Shown here in pieces: positions 1-7,537 of a stretch of DNA of 64,000 nucleotides (the stretch's first letter is position 1; every line of letters begins with the position of its first letter). This stretch comes from Nocardioides faecalis. Its GTDB lineage: Bacteria; Actinomycetota; Actinomycetes; Propionibacteriales; Nocardioidaceae. Where the stretch lies: the NCBI RefSeq assembly GCF_018388425.1, contig NZ_CP074406.1, positions 2,666,001 through 2,730,000 on the forward strand. The letters are read 5' to 3'. Under the pieces are notes generated by a model. It made no database searches, was not told where the DNA came from, and saw nothing but the letters and a program-made list of their open reading frames with translations. Both the position numbers and the translations under genes were made by a program.

Positions 1-591
1 GCGATCACCGAGGTGCTCCCGCACCTGCGCGACGAGGCCCGCGCCAACCCGCACGCCGAGCTGCTCGTGCGGGTGCTGGCCTTCGCCAACGAGGCGAAGT
101 GGGTCATCGAGGACCCGACCCCGGTGGACAGGGTGCACTGGCAGCGGCTGGAGGCGGTGCCGCGCGGCTTCACGGAGCTCGGCAGCGCGCTGCAGACCCT
201 GGCCGGCGCCCTCGACGACCTCGACGAGTCGCACAGCGCCTTCCCGCCGGCGATCATCCTGGTCTCCGACGGTCGGCCCACGCAGAGCACCGGCGTCAGC
301 TTCGCCGAGGGCCTGCAGACGCTGCTCAACAACAAGTGGGGTGCCACCGCCGTCCGGCTGGCCCTCGGCGTGGGCCGCGACGCGGACATGCACTCGCTGC
401 GCAGGTTCATCGGCGACGAGGACGTGCCGCTGCTGCGCGCCGACAACCCCGAGCAGCTCGTGGAGTACATCGTGTGGGCCTCCAAGGCGGCCTCCAAGGT
501 GGCCTCGCGCCCGGTCGTCGGTCCCGGCAGCGGGATGGGTGCCCCGCCCCCGAACGCGATCGGTGACCCGATCTGGAGCACCCTCGGATGA
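1..591 (+). CDS. vWA-domain protein, TerY-like (5' end outside window)
   Basis: The reading frame is open from base 1, so the true start lies upstream and at least 196 codons of the 3' part are present. The visible part is the C-terminal half of a von Willebrand factor A domain: a MIDAS-type Thr in RGFTELGSAL, the second MIDAS Asp in VSDGRPT, and the hydrophobic strands of the Rossmann-like fold. The first MIDAS motif (DxSxS) would be before the window. vWA proteins of the TerY type act in the cytoplasm as metal-dependent scaffolds. The gene overlaps the downstream PP2C phosphatase gene by four bases (ATGA), so the two are translationally coupled. The assignment to TerY-like rather than another bacterial vWA rests on the phosphatase/kinase context. 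Confidence 0.8.
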   Translation, partial: AITEVLPHLRDEARANPHAELLVRVLAFANEAKWVIEDPTPVDRVHWQRLEAVPRGFTELGSALQTLAGALDDLDESHSAFPPAIILVSDGRPTQSTGVSFAEGLQTLLNNKWGATAVRLALGVGRDADMHSLRRFIGDEDVPLLRADNPEQLVEYIVWASKAASKVASRPVVGPGSGMGAPPPNAIGDPIWSTLG

Positions 592-1502
592 CGCACCGCT
601 GGACGACGCTGTCCGGCACGACGATCGGCTCGGTGCACGTCCGCGACCGCCTCCCCCTCCAGGACGCCGTGCTGACCTGGAGCGACCCGCACACCGGGCA
701 CGCCGTGGTCGCGGTCGCCGACGGCCACGGACATCGGCTGCACTTCCGCAGCGACACCGGTGCCGCGCTCGCCGTCGTCACCGCCGTCGAGGAGCTGCGC
801 CGGACCGCGGGGTCGCTGGCCGACCTGCGCGGTGACGACGCGAGTGCCGCGCTCGAGCTGGCCCGCACGGCCGGCGCCGCGGTGGTGGCCGGCTGGCAGG
901 AGAAGGTCCGGCACCACCTGGCAGCCAACCCGTACTCGGCGGCCGAGGAGGAGCTCGGCGCCGGCGCCGACCCGCTGCGCGCCTACGGCACCACGGTGCT
1001 CGCGGCCGTGGCGGCGGGCGACGTCGTCGTGTTCGTGCAGATCGGGGACGGCGACACGGTCGTCGTCAACGGCGAGGGGGTGGCCTCCCGGCCGCTGCCC
1101 GAGGACCCCGACCTCGACGGCCTGCACACCAGCTCGCTGTGCCAGCCGCGCCCGCTGGACTCCCTGCGGGTGGCCGCGCTGCCGGTGAGCAGCGAGGACG
1201 TGGCGCTGCTGTTCCTGTGCACCGACGGCTTCAGCCGCTCCCGCGTCGACGCCGCCGGCTGGTGGCGCCAGACCGGCGAGCAGCTGCTGGACTTCGCGCG
1301 CCGGCGCGGCCTGATGTGGGTGCGCGACCAGCTGCCCGAGTGGCTCGCCGAGCCCGCGCTCGTGGGCGGCGACGACACCACGATGGCGCTGCTGGTGCGC
1401 GCCGACGTCGCCGGGATCAGTCGTCCCGACCTCGCCGAGACCGTGGAGGTGCCTGTCACCGCCGAGCGGCCCGCGGACCGCAGCGTGCCGCCTCCCGCCT
1501 GA
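588..1502 (+). CDS. PP2C-family Ser/Thr protein phosphatase
   Basis: The 304-residue protein carries PPM/PP2C metal-binding motifs: ADGHGH near residues 43-48 (usual DGHGG, last Gly replaced by His), LCTDGFSR in the middle of the C-terminal half and GGDDTTMALL near the end, each supplying Asp residues for the two-metal centre. There is no signal peptide or membrane segment, so it should be cytosolic. It starts inside the stop of the vWA gene (ATGA overlap). With the kinase gene encoded on the other strand at 3145-3957, it gives a writer/eraser pair; its likely substrates are the kinase, the vWA protein or the FHA partner. The substrate is inference. Phosphatase identity is secure from the motifs. 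Confidence 0.88.
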   Translation: MTHRWTTLSGTTIGSVHVRDRLPLQDAVLTWSDPHTGHAVVAVADGHGHRLHFRSDTGAALAVVTAVEELRRTAGSLADLRGDDASAALELARTAGAAVVAGWQEKVRHHLAANPYSAAEEELGAGADPLRAYGTTVLAAVAAGDVVVFVQIGDGDTVVVNGEGVASRPLPEDPDLDGLHTSSLCQPRPLDSLRVAALPVSSEDVALLFLCTDGFSRSRVDAAGWWRQTGEQLLDFARRRGLMWVRDQLPEWLAEPALVGGDDTTMALLVRADVAGISRPDLAETVEVPVTAERPADRSVPPPA

Positions 1503-1511
1503 GGCGGGGTC

Positions 1512-3134
1512 TCACTCGTCGCTGGGCCACCACTTCTCCAGCGCGGCCAGGTTCCCGTCGAAGCTCCACGCGACGCCGTAGCAGTAGCAGTCGGCCTTGT
1601 CCCAGTCCCAGTACACGGTCGCCGTCCTGCCGTCGGCGTCACGGTAGGCGTAGTAGGCGCCCTCGGGGTCGCCGTCGCCGAGCTGCCAGGTCCCGCCCCC
1701 GCCCTGCTTGCCGCCGTTCTTCCCGGCCTCCTTGTGCTTCGAGCGGTAGTACCGACGGTTGCCCTTCATCCCCTTCGCGGAGGTGTAGCGACCGACGTTG
1801 ACCACGAGCGAGTTGCCCGGCACCTTGCACCGGCTCTCCTCGGTCTCGTCGACGAAGAACGTGCGCTGACGGGTGCACTCGGAGATGTCCATGTTGAGGT
1901 TGATGAACTCACGCAGCGTGGGGTGGGCGGGGCTCGTCGGCGACTGCACCCGCGGCTGCGTCTGCTTGTACGACGCGACGACCGAGTCGATCTTGGCGGT
2001 CGCGTCCCCGGTGATCGTCACCGACTGCAGGGCCGGCCTGCTGTCCCAGTAGACCAGCGCCGGGTCGGAGGTGCCGGCCCGCTCGGGGTCGAACTCGTAC
2101 AGGGCGGTGGTGCCGTTGTCGGCCGTCATCGTGCCGGCCCGGTAGTCCAGGCGGGCGGACCGGGCCGCGCTGAGCGCGTCCTCGTCGGCGTAGGTGACCA
2201 GGCGCAGCACCCCGGCCGGTACGGCGCACTGCACGACCTCGCCCTGGCCGGGGCCGGGATCCTGTGCCTCACAGTCGCTGGCGCCGGTCGAGATCGAGGT
2301 GGCCAGGGCGCGGTACCGCTCGTCGATCGCGGCCGCGGAGACGTCGACCGGCCTCTCGGGGCTCGGGTCCGGACCGGGGGCCGGGTCGTCGCCACCGCCG
2401 GCGAGCACGGCCGCGGTGACGCCGCCGACCACGACCACGACGCCTGCCACGGCCGCCGCCACCCAGAGCACCGGCCCGCGGCGCCGTCGGCCACCACCGG
2501 CGGCCGGCGGCCACGACGATGAGCCCGAGGACGGTGACGACGACGGTGCGGCGGGCGGCCACGACGACGGACCCGAGGACGGTGACGAGGACGGTGACGA
2601 GGACGGTGCGGCAGGCGGCCACGACGACGGTGACGAGGACGGTGACGAGGAGGGTGCGGCAGGCGGCCACGACGACGGGGGTGCGGAGGTGGGCGGAGCC
2701 GAGGCGGGCGGGGCGGAGGGCGACGGCCACTGCGCCGCCGGCGGCGAGGAGTACGGCGCGCCGGGCGGCGGCAGGTCGGTGGTGCGCCGCTGGGAGCGGT
2801 ACCGCGCGATCACGGGCGCGGGCACCTTGCCCACCGCGTAGCCCAGCACCGCGGCGGCCCAGCTGCACGAGCCCTGGTCCCCACCGCGGTCGCGGGCCAG
2901 GCGCAGCCCGGCCTCCTCGACGGCCCGGGTCGGGTCGGCGCCGCCGTCGATCATCGTCGCCAGCGGCGTGAGCACGTCGAACCGGACCGCGTCGACGAGC
3001 AGGTTGATGTCGCCGGTGCTGGCCTGGTCCTCGGCCAGCACGTCGTCGAGGACGCCGCGGAAGCCCGCGTCGTCGGCCAGGATCTCGCGGCCGTGATCGC
3101 GGACCAGCTCCGCGAGGGCGTCGTGCAGCTCCAT
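1512..3134 (-). CDS. Single-pass membrane protein with N-terminal helical domain, Ser/Pro repeats and extracellular domain
   Basis: The protein is 540 residues, starting at the ATG at 3132-3134; a longer in-frame extension to 3536 only shadows the kinase gene. Residues 1-110 form an all-helical domain ('LVRDHGREIL', 'INLLVDAVRFDV') resembling a small N-terminal module I remember from bacterial signalling and conflict proteins. Residues about 135-225 are a low-complexity Ser/Pro/Trp-rich linker of repeated SSWPPAA-type units. One membrane helix (LWVAAAVAGVVVVVGGVTAA) follows after an RRRR stop-transfer sequence, then a roughly 290-residue external domain with several Cys. This topology fits a receptor that passes an outside signal to the cytosolic kinase encoded 10 bases upstream. 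The function is otherwise unknown. Confidence 0.72.
   Translation of the reverse strand: MELHDALAELVRDHGREILADDAGFRGVLDDVLAEDQASTGDINLLVDAVRFDVLTPLATMIDGGADPTRAVEEAGLRLARDRGGDQGSCSWAAAVLGYAVGKVPAPVIARYRSQRRTTDLPPPGAPYSSPPAAQWPSPSAPPASAPPTSAPPSSWPPAAPSSSPSSSPSSWPPAAPSSSPSSSPSSGPSSWPPAAPSSSPSSGSSSWPPAAGGGRRRRGPVLWVAAAVAGVVVVVGGVTAAVLAGGGDDPAPGPDPSPERPVDVSAAAIDERYRALATSISTGASDCEAQDPGPGQGEVVQCAVPAGVLRLVTYADEDALSAARSARLDYRAGTMTADNGTTALYEFDPERAGTSDPALVYWDSRPALQSVTITGDATAKIDSVVASYKQTQPRVQSPTSPAHPTLREFINLNMDISECTRQRTFFVDETEESRCKVPGNSLVVNVGRYTSAKGMKGNRRYYRSKHKEAGKNGGKQGGGGTWQLGDGDPEGAYYAYRDADGRTATVYWDWDKADCYCYGVAWSFDGNLAALEKWWPSDE
2505..2680 (-). repeat. Ser/Pro-coding tandem repeat inside the membrane protein
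   Basis: Imperfect copies of a GACGGTGACGAGGACGGTG-like motif alternate with GCGGCAGGCGGCCACGAC on the plus strand. On the coding strand they encode SSWPPAA and PSSSPSS units that form the juxtamembrane linker. Such arrays change length by slippage; a change in multiples of three keeps the frame. Confidence 0.75.
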
Positions 3135-3144
3135 CAGCGCGGCC

Positions 3145-3957
3145 TCAGACCTTCGCGCCGAGCTCGGCGGAGACGGCGGAGATCCGGTCGGCGACCTCGG
3201 CCGCGGTCCGCGGGCGGGCGGTGACGTCGGCGGCCAGGCACGCCTCGACCAGGCTGCGCGCCGCCGGGGCGAGCGTGTCGGCCAACCGTGGCTGGGAGGC
3301 CAGGATGGAGCGGACCAGCAGCAGCGGCTCGGTGTCCTTGAGCTCGCCGTACACGCCCAGCCCGGTGAGGGCGAAGTGCAGCGAGGCGCCCAGCGACCAG
3401 ATGTCGCTGGCCCGCGAGGCCTGCGCGCCGAGCATGATCGCCGGGTCGGTGAACTCCAGCCCGATCTGGCCCAGGCCGGTGGTGACCATGCCGGGCGAGA
3501 GCAGCTGGGAGAGGCCGAGGTCGGCCAGCCGGCCACCGTCGGGGGCGAGCAGGATGTTGGCGGGCTTCACGTCGCGGTGCACGATGCCGCGCTCGTGCAG
3601 GGCGTGCGCGGCGCGGGCGGCGTCGCGGACCGCGGCGACCCGCTCGGCGACACCGAGCTCGACGTTCGGCTTCTCGAGCGAGCCCAGCGGGCAGTGCTCC
3701 ATCGCGTAGTAGAAGGCCCCACCGTGCCGGCCGGCGTCGTACACCGCGACCAGTCGGTCGGAGTCCGCGAGGCTGAAGTGCTTGAGCTCGCGGGTGGCGC
3801 GCCGGAAGGCGTCGTCGGAGGTCGGGCCGGCGATCACCTTGACGACGACCTCGGCGGCACCGATGCCGAGCCGGGCCGGCGTGCGAGCCAGGTAGTTGGT
3901 GCCGTAGTTGGACTCCCCCAGCGCCCGCACGAACTCGTAGTCGGCGATTCCCTGCAC
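3145..3957 (-). CDS. Cytosolic serine/threonine protein kinase
   Basis: A compact 270-residue protein kinase that fills its length with the catalytic domain. The Gly-rich loop is GESNYG (14-19), the ATP-anchoring Lys is K40 in VVVKVI, the helix C Glu is about E57, the catalytic loop is HRDVKPAN (127-134, catalytic D129). The Mg-binding motif is ADLGLS (D146-L-G) instead of DFG, a substitution common in bacterial kinases. No membrane segment follows, unlike PknA/PknB-type receptors, so it must take its signal from a partner such as the membrane protein immediately downstream (gap 10 bases). The gene faces the vWA/PP2C pair and runs divergently from the oxidoreductase. TerY-P-type kinases are similarly short. 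Confidence 0.9.
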   Translation of the reverse strand: MQGIADYEFVRALGESNYGTNYLARTPARLGIGAAEVVVKVIAGPTSDDAFRRATRELKHFSLADSDRLVAVYDAGRHGGAFYYAMEHCPLGSLEKPNVELGVAERVAAVRDAARAAHALHERGIVHRDVKPANILLAPDGGRLADLGLSQLLSPGMVTTGLGQIGLEFTDPAIMLGAQASRASDIWSLGASLHFALTGLGVYGELKDTEPLLLVRSILASQPRLADTLAPAARSLVEACLAADVTARPRTAAEVADRISAVSAELGAKV

Positions 3958-4158
3958 AGCGTCCTCCGTCGTGGTCCTCGGCCCTGGCCCGTGGTGGGCC
4001 CAAGCATGACATGCCCAGACCGCCGCTCACCTGTCGAAACGCCCCGTCCCGCCCTCGCCGCACAGGGTGGCGAGGTGCGAGGATCGCGAGGCGAGCGTCA
4101 CCCGCTCCCCGCGCGGGTGGGCGTGCCGCACATCCGGGCGAGTCGGCAGGAGGCCACG

Positions 4159-5775
4159 GTGACCGAGCCCTCGGCAGCGTCGGTGGTGCCCAGCACCGAC
4201 CGGGCCGGCTACCTGCCCGCCCGGCCGCTCACCGGCGACCTGACCGAGGAGCTGCTGGCCACCGACATCTGGACCGACGAGCTCGTCGCCCGGGCGGGGA
4301 TCCCCATCGTCGACGTGCCGTTCGTGACGGTCGGCTCCGGCATCGGCAGCTTCGTCACCGTCGACTACCTGCGGATCGCCGGGGTGCCGACCTCGCAGAT
4401 CCGGGTCCTGGGCACCCTGGACCACCCGTGGCAGACGTACGAGTACCTCACCCGCGTCTCCCAGGTGCCGCGGCCCGAGCGGCTGCGCTCGGACTCGGCG
4501 TCGCGTCCCGACAACATCTGGGGCTTCCCGTCGTACGGCGTCAGCGAGTTCCTGCGCACCGGCAACGTCAAGCTGCTGTGGAACCTGTTCAGCGAGCCGA
4601 TCTTCTCCGACTACTACACCCCGCGGGCCGGGCAGGCCTTCGAGGCGATGGAGCGCGAGGCCCGGCGCATCGGCTACCACGAGATGCTCATCAAGGGCCT
4701 GGTGCGCGTCGTGCGGCGCCGCTACGGCGGCGGCTACTTCACGATCCTCACCCCACCGGCCGGCGCCTCGGCGACGAAGCGGGTGGCGTTCCGCTCGCAG
4801 TTCGTCCACGTCGCGGTCGGCTACCCCGGGCTGAAGTTCCTCCCCGAGCTGCAGCGCTACCGCACCGAGCACAACGACTACCGCCACATCGTCAACGCCT
4901 ACGAGGCGCACGAGCACGTCTACGAGCGGCTGCTGCAGCGCCCCGGGACCGTGTTGGTGCGCGGCGGCGGGATCGTCGCGTCCCGGATCCTGCAGCGACT
5001 GATGGACGACCGGCTGCTGCACGGCGCGCAGACCAGCATCGTGCACCTGTTCCGGACCTACATCAACGGACCCAACGACGGCTACGGCAACGAGCACGAC
5101 CCGCGCCCGGGGGGCGGCGCGCCCCGGCTGACGATGCGTCGCCGCGGCGGCGACGGCTGGGCCTACCAGGGGTTCAACTACCCGAAGTCGGTGTGGGGCG
5201 GCCAGCTCAAGGCGCAGGTGCGCAAGCTGGAGGGCGAGCAGCGCGCGGAGCTCTACAAGCGGATGGGCGGCACCAACACGCCGTGGCGCAGGCTCTGGCA
5301 GCGGCAGATGGACCAGGGCCGCCGCGAGGGCTGGTACGCCTGCGTGGTCGGCACGGTCGAGGACATGCAGCCGAGCGGGGAGGGCATCCTCAACCTGGTC
5401 CGCACGGTGTGCGGCACCGTGCCGATCCAGGCCGACTTCGTCATCGACTGCACCGGCCTGGAGGCCGACATCGCCGAGCACCGGCTGCTCGACGACCTGC
5501 TCCGGCACGGCGGCGCGCGCCGCAACCCGGTCGGCCGGCTCGACGTGGACCGCAACTTCGAGCTGATCGGCACCGCCTCGGGCGCTGGCGCGATGTACGC
5601 CTCCGGCGCCACCACCCTCGGCGGCTACTTCCCCGGGGTGGACACCTTCCTGGGCCTGCAGGTCGCGGCCCAGGAGATCCAGGGCGACCTCGCCAGGCGC
5701 GGGTTCGGCAAGAGGATCGACCCCGTGCGCTCCACCGTGCAGTGGTGGAAGTGGCTGGCAGGGAGCGCGCCGTGA
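4159..5775 (+). CDS. FAD/NAD(P)-binding oxidoreductase-like protein of the signalling island
   Basis: The GTG start at 4159 is preceded by a good Shine-Dalgarno (GGCAGGAGG, 4145-4153); the much longer open frame upstream is a shadow of the kinase gene. The 538-residue protein has a dinucleotide-binding strand-turn-helix at 55-66 (VTVGSGIGSF) and a second glycine motif near 267-278 (VRGGGIVASRIL), plus a late 'DFVIDCTG' segment like that closing the FAD domain of flavin monooxygenase-type and Lys/Orn hydroxylase-type enzymes. No reaction can be assigned. Its place between the kinase and the FHA protein suggests redox sensing or modification linked to the phospho-relay; this is inference. It is followed 28 bases later by a small membrane protein gene on the same strand. 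Confidence 0.7.
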   Translation: MTEPSAASVVPSTDRAGYLPARPLTGDLTEELLATDIWTDELVARAGIPIVDVPFVTVGSGIGSFVTVDYLRIAGVPTSQIRVLGTLDHPWQTYEYLTRVSQVPRPERLRSDSASRPDNIWGFPSYGVSEFLRTGNVKLLWNLFSEPIFSDYYTPRAGQAFEAMEREARRIGYHEMLIKGLVRVVRRRYGGGYFTILTPPAGASATKRVAFRSQFVHVAVGYPGLKFLPELQRYRTEHNDYRHIVNAYEAHEHVYERLLQRPGTVLVRGGGIVASRILQRLMDDRLLHGAQTSIVHLFRTYINGPNDGYGNEHDPRPGGGAPRLTMRRRGGDGWAYQGFNYPKSVWGGQLKAQVRKLEGEQRAELYKRMGGTNTPWRRLWQRQMDQGRREGWYACVVGTVEDMQPSGEGILNLVRTVCGTVPIQADFVIDCTGLEADIAEHRLLDDLLRHGGARRNPVGRLDVDRNFELIGTASGAGAMYASGATTLGGYFPGVDTFLGLQVAAQEIQGDLARRGFGKRIDPVRSTVQWWKWLAGSAP

Positions 5776-5803
5776 GCGGCCCGAACGGCGAAGGGGCCCG
5801 CTG

Positions 5804-6232
5804 ATGCTGCCCACCCTCAACGGACGCCTGCAGACCCGGGTCTTCATGCTCGTGGTGCTCGGCGGCCTGATCACGCTGGTGCTGACCCCGCTGCTGCCCG
5901 GCCGCCCCGGCTACGGCACCACCTTCGCGATCCTCGCCACGGTGCTGGTGGCCGGCATCGGATGGGAGCTGGTCTACCACGGCATCCAGCAGTTCCGGTG
6001 GGAGAAGGACTGGCCCACCATGTTCGGCCTGCTCACCGCCGTCAACGAGGGTGCGCTGGTCTGGCTGCTCGTCGACGTCGGTGCCGTGCCGGGCATCGAG
6101 GCGAACAGCGTCGGTTTCGGCGCCTTCCTCATCGACTTCGTCGTGATCTGGCTGGTGATCTGGGTCTGGACCAACGGCCCCATGCGGGTCCCGTTCATCC
6201 GGTGGCGCTTCTTCGGCGGGAGGATCGTGTGA
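5804..6232 (+). CDS. Small integral membrane protein, four predicted helices
   Basis: The 142-residue protein is mostly hydrophobic, with about four membrane spans: VFMLVVLGGLITLVLTPLL near the N-terminus, FAILATVLVAGIGWELVY, GLLTAVNEGALVWLLVDVG, and FLIDFVVIWLVIWVW, ending in a basic tail. It belongs to no family I can name. The stop codon overlaps the start of the FHA gene (TGATG), so both are co-translated and should act together. It could anchor or present the FHA protein or the upstream oxidoreductase at the membrane. Confidence 0.75.
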   Translation: MLPTLNGRLQTRVFMLVVLGGLITLVLTPLLPGRPGYGTTFAILATVLVAGIGWELVYHGIQQFRWEKDWPTMFGLLTAVNEGALVWLLVDVGAVPGIEANSVGFGAFLIDFVVIWLVIWVWTNGPMRVPFIRWRFFGGRIV

Positions 6233-7452
6233 TGGAGCAGCCCGTCGCGGCGCAGGTCGCCGGCTCGGCACAGGACTGGTCCGCGGCGAGCGTGGTGCCC
6301 GGACCCGGCGCCGGCACCCTGGCCCGGAGCGGGCCGGTGGTGCTGCTGGTCGGATCCCAGGACGCCGACGTCGTACGCCCCTACCTGGAGCAGGCCGCGA
6401 TGGTCGCCGCCAACGGCGGCCACGGCCGCCAGCTGGTCCGCGGCTACGCGCTGATGCTGTCCACCTCGCTCGAGGACTCCCCCGGCTTCGCCGCGCTCGC
6501 GCCACACGCCACGGGGCTGGCGGTGTTCGTCGACGGCAACGTGAGCGTCACCGTCGACGGCGAGACCGTCACCGGCGCGGACTCCCTGGCCTGGGTGGAG
6601 CGGCTCATCCCGTGGCCGGTGCACTCCGTCGTCGTCACCCTCCTCGGCACCGACGCGCCCGGGGAGGCGAGCCCGTACCGCCTCGACGGCGGCGTCGTGC
6701 CCGCCGGCTCGTTCCGCATCGGGACAGGCGCCCGGCCGCCCGCTGAGCCACCCGCGGCGTCACCCGTGGGGCCACCCGCGGGTGCACCGGTGGGGCCACC
6801 TGTCGCGGCGCCTGCGCCACCGCGCCCGGGCCGGCCGGTGCCGCCGGTGCCGCGCGACGAGCGCGTCGGCTTCCAGTCGGTGCTGCTCAGCGACCTCGAC
6901 GACGACCTCGACGACTTCGAGCCGCTACCGATCGTGGAGGACGACGCACAGGTCGTGGCCCAGGCCCCGCAGGCACGGGTGCGGGGCGTGTACTGCAAGA
7001 ACCGGCACTTCAACGACCCGCGAGTGCTCTTCTGCGGGATCTGCGGCATCAACATGGTCCAGCAGACCCCCGTGCTCGTCGACGGCGTCCGGCCGCCGCT
7101 GGGGGTGGTGGTGCTCGACGACGGGGCGGTGTTCGGGCTCGACCACCCCTACCTGCTGGGCCGCGACCCGGACGTCGACCCGCGGGTCGCCTCGGGTGAG
7201 TTCCGGCCGCTGCCGATCATCGACCAGTCCCAGCAGGTCTCCCGCGTGCACGCCCGGCTGGAGCTGCGCGGCTGGGACGTGGTGCTGGTGGACAACCGCT
7301 CCACGAACGGCACGTTCGTGCACGTGCCGCGCACCCCCGACTGGGCTCGGCTGCCGCCGGGCGGCGAGCACGTCCTGGGGCAGGGCACCCGGGTGCGGAT
7401 CGGGCACCGCACGCTGGCGTTCAACACCCACGCCGGTCGCAGCGGGCCCTGA
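6232..7452 (+). CDS. Zinc-ribbon/FHA-domain phosphothreonine-binding protein
   Basis: 406 residues, start ATG overlapping the preceding stop. Residues 1-170 form an alpha/beta domain of unknown fold ('VVLLVGSQDADVVRPYL', 'GLAVFVDGNVSVTVDG'). A Pro/Ala-rich linker follows at about 170-205. A small zinc-ribbon-like motif (C-x3-H-x8-C-x2-C in CKNRHFNDPRVLFCGICG) lies near 255-272. The C-terminal 110 residues are an FHA domain with the diagnostic LLGRD, SRVHARLEL and DNRSTNGTFV stretches, which read phosphothreonine. The natural ligand in this context is a protein phosphorylated by the island kinase and cleared by the PP2C enzyme. Proteins of this layout are common in actinobacteria. Confidence 0.85.
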   Translation: MEQPVAAQVAGSAQDWSAASVVPGPGAGTLARSGPVVLLVGSQDADVVRPYLEQAAMVAANGGHGRQLVRGYALMLSTSLEDSPGFAALAPHATGLAVFVDGNVSVTVDGETVTGADSLAWVERLIPWPVHSVVVTLLGTDAPGEASPYRLDGGVVPAGSFRIGTGARPPAEPPAASPVGPPAGAPVGPPVAAPAPPRPGRPVPPVPRDERVGFQSVLLSDLDDDLDDFEPLPIVEDDAQVVAQAPQARVRGVYCKNRHFNDPRVLFCGICGINMVQQTPVLVDGVRPPLGVVVLDDGAVFGLDHPYLLGRDPDVDPRVASGEFRPLPIIDQSQQVSRVHARLELRGWDVVLVDNRSTNGTFVHVPRTPDWARLPPGGEHVLGQGTRVRIGHRTLAFNTHAGRSGP

Positions 7453-7462
7453 CCTCGTCCCC

Positions 7463-7534
7463 GGCTCAGTCATCGACTCAGTGATCGACTCAGTGATCGG
7501 CTCAGTGATCGGCTCAGTGATCGGCTCAGTCACC
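7463..7534. repeat. Six-copy 12-bp tandem repeat at a convergent gene junction
   Basis: Six contiguous copies of a 12-bp unit (consensus GGCTCAGTGATC, variants GACTCAGTGATC and GGCTCAGTCACC) fill the gap between the convergent FHA and antiporter genes; a degenerate seventh copy (7535-7546) contains the antiporter stop codon. Because the unit is 12 bp and contains TCA, every copy places another in-frame TGA behind the antiporter stop, so the array is a ladder of stops. No classical terminator hairpin is seen in this gap. Confidence 0.95.
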
Positions 7535-7537
7535 CGC

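Noticed and set aside
3376..5775. A 799-codon open frame on the plus strand
   Set aside because: Its first 260 codons lie antisense to the kinase gene and have no protein-like pattern; the real gene starts at the GTG at 4159 with a good ribosome site.
7463..7534. CRISPR array
   Set aside because: The 12-bp units are contiguous with no spacers, and no cas genes are present anywhere in the window.
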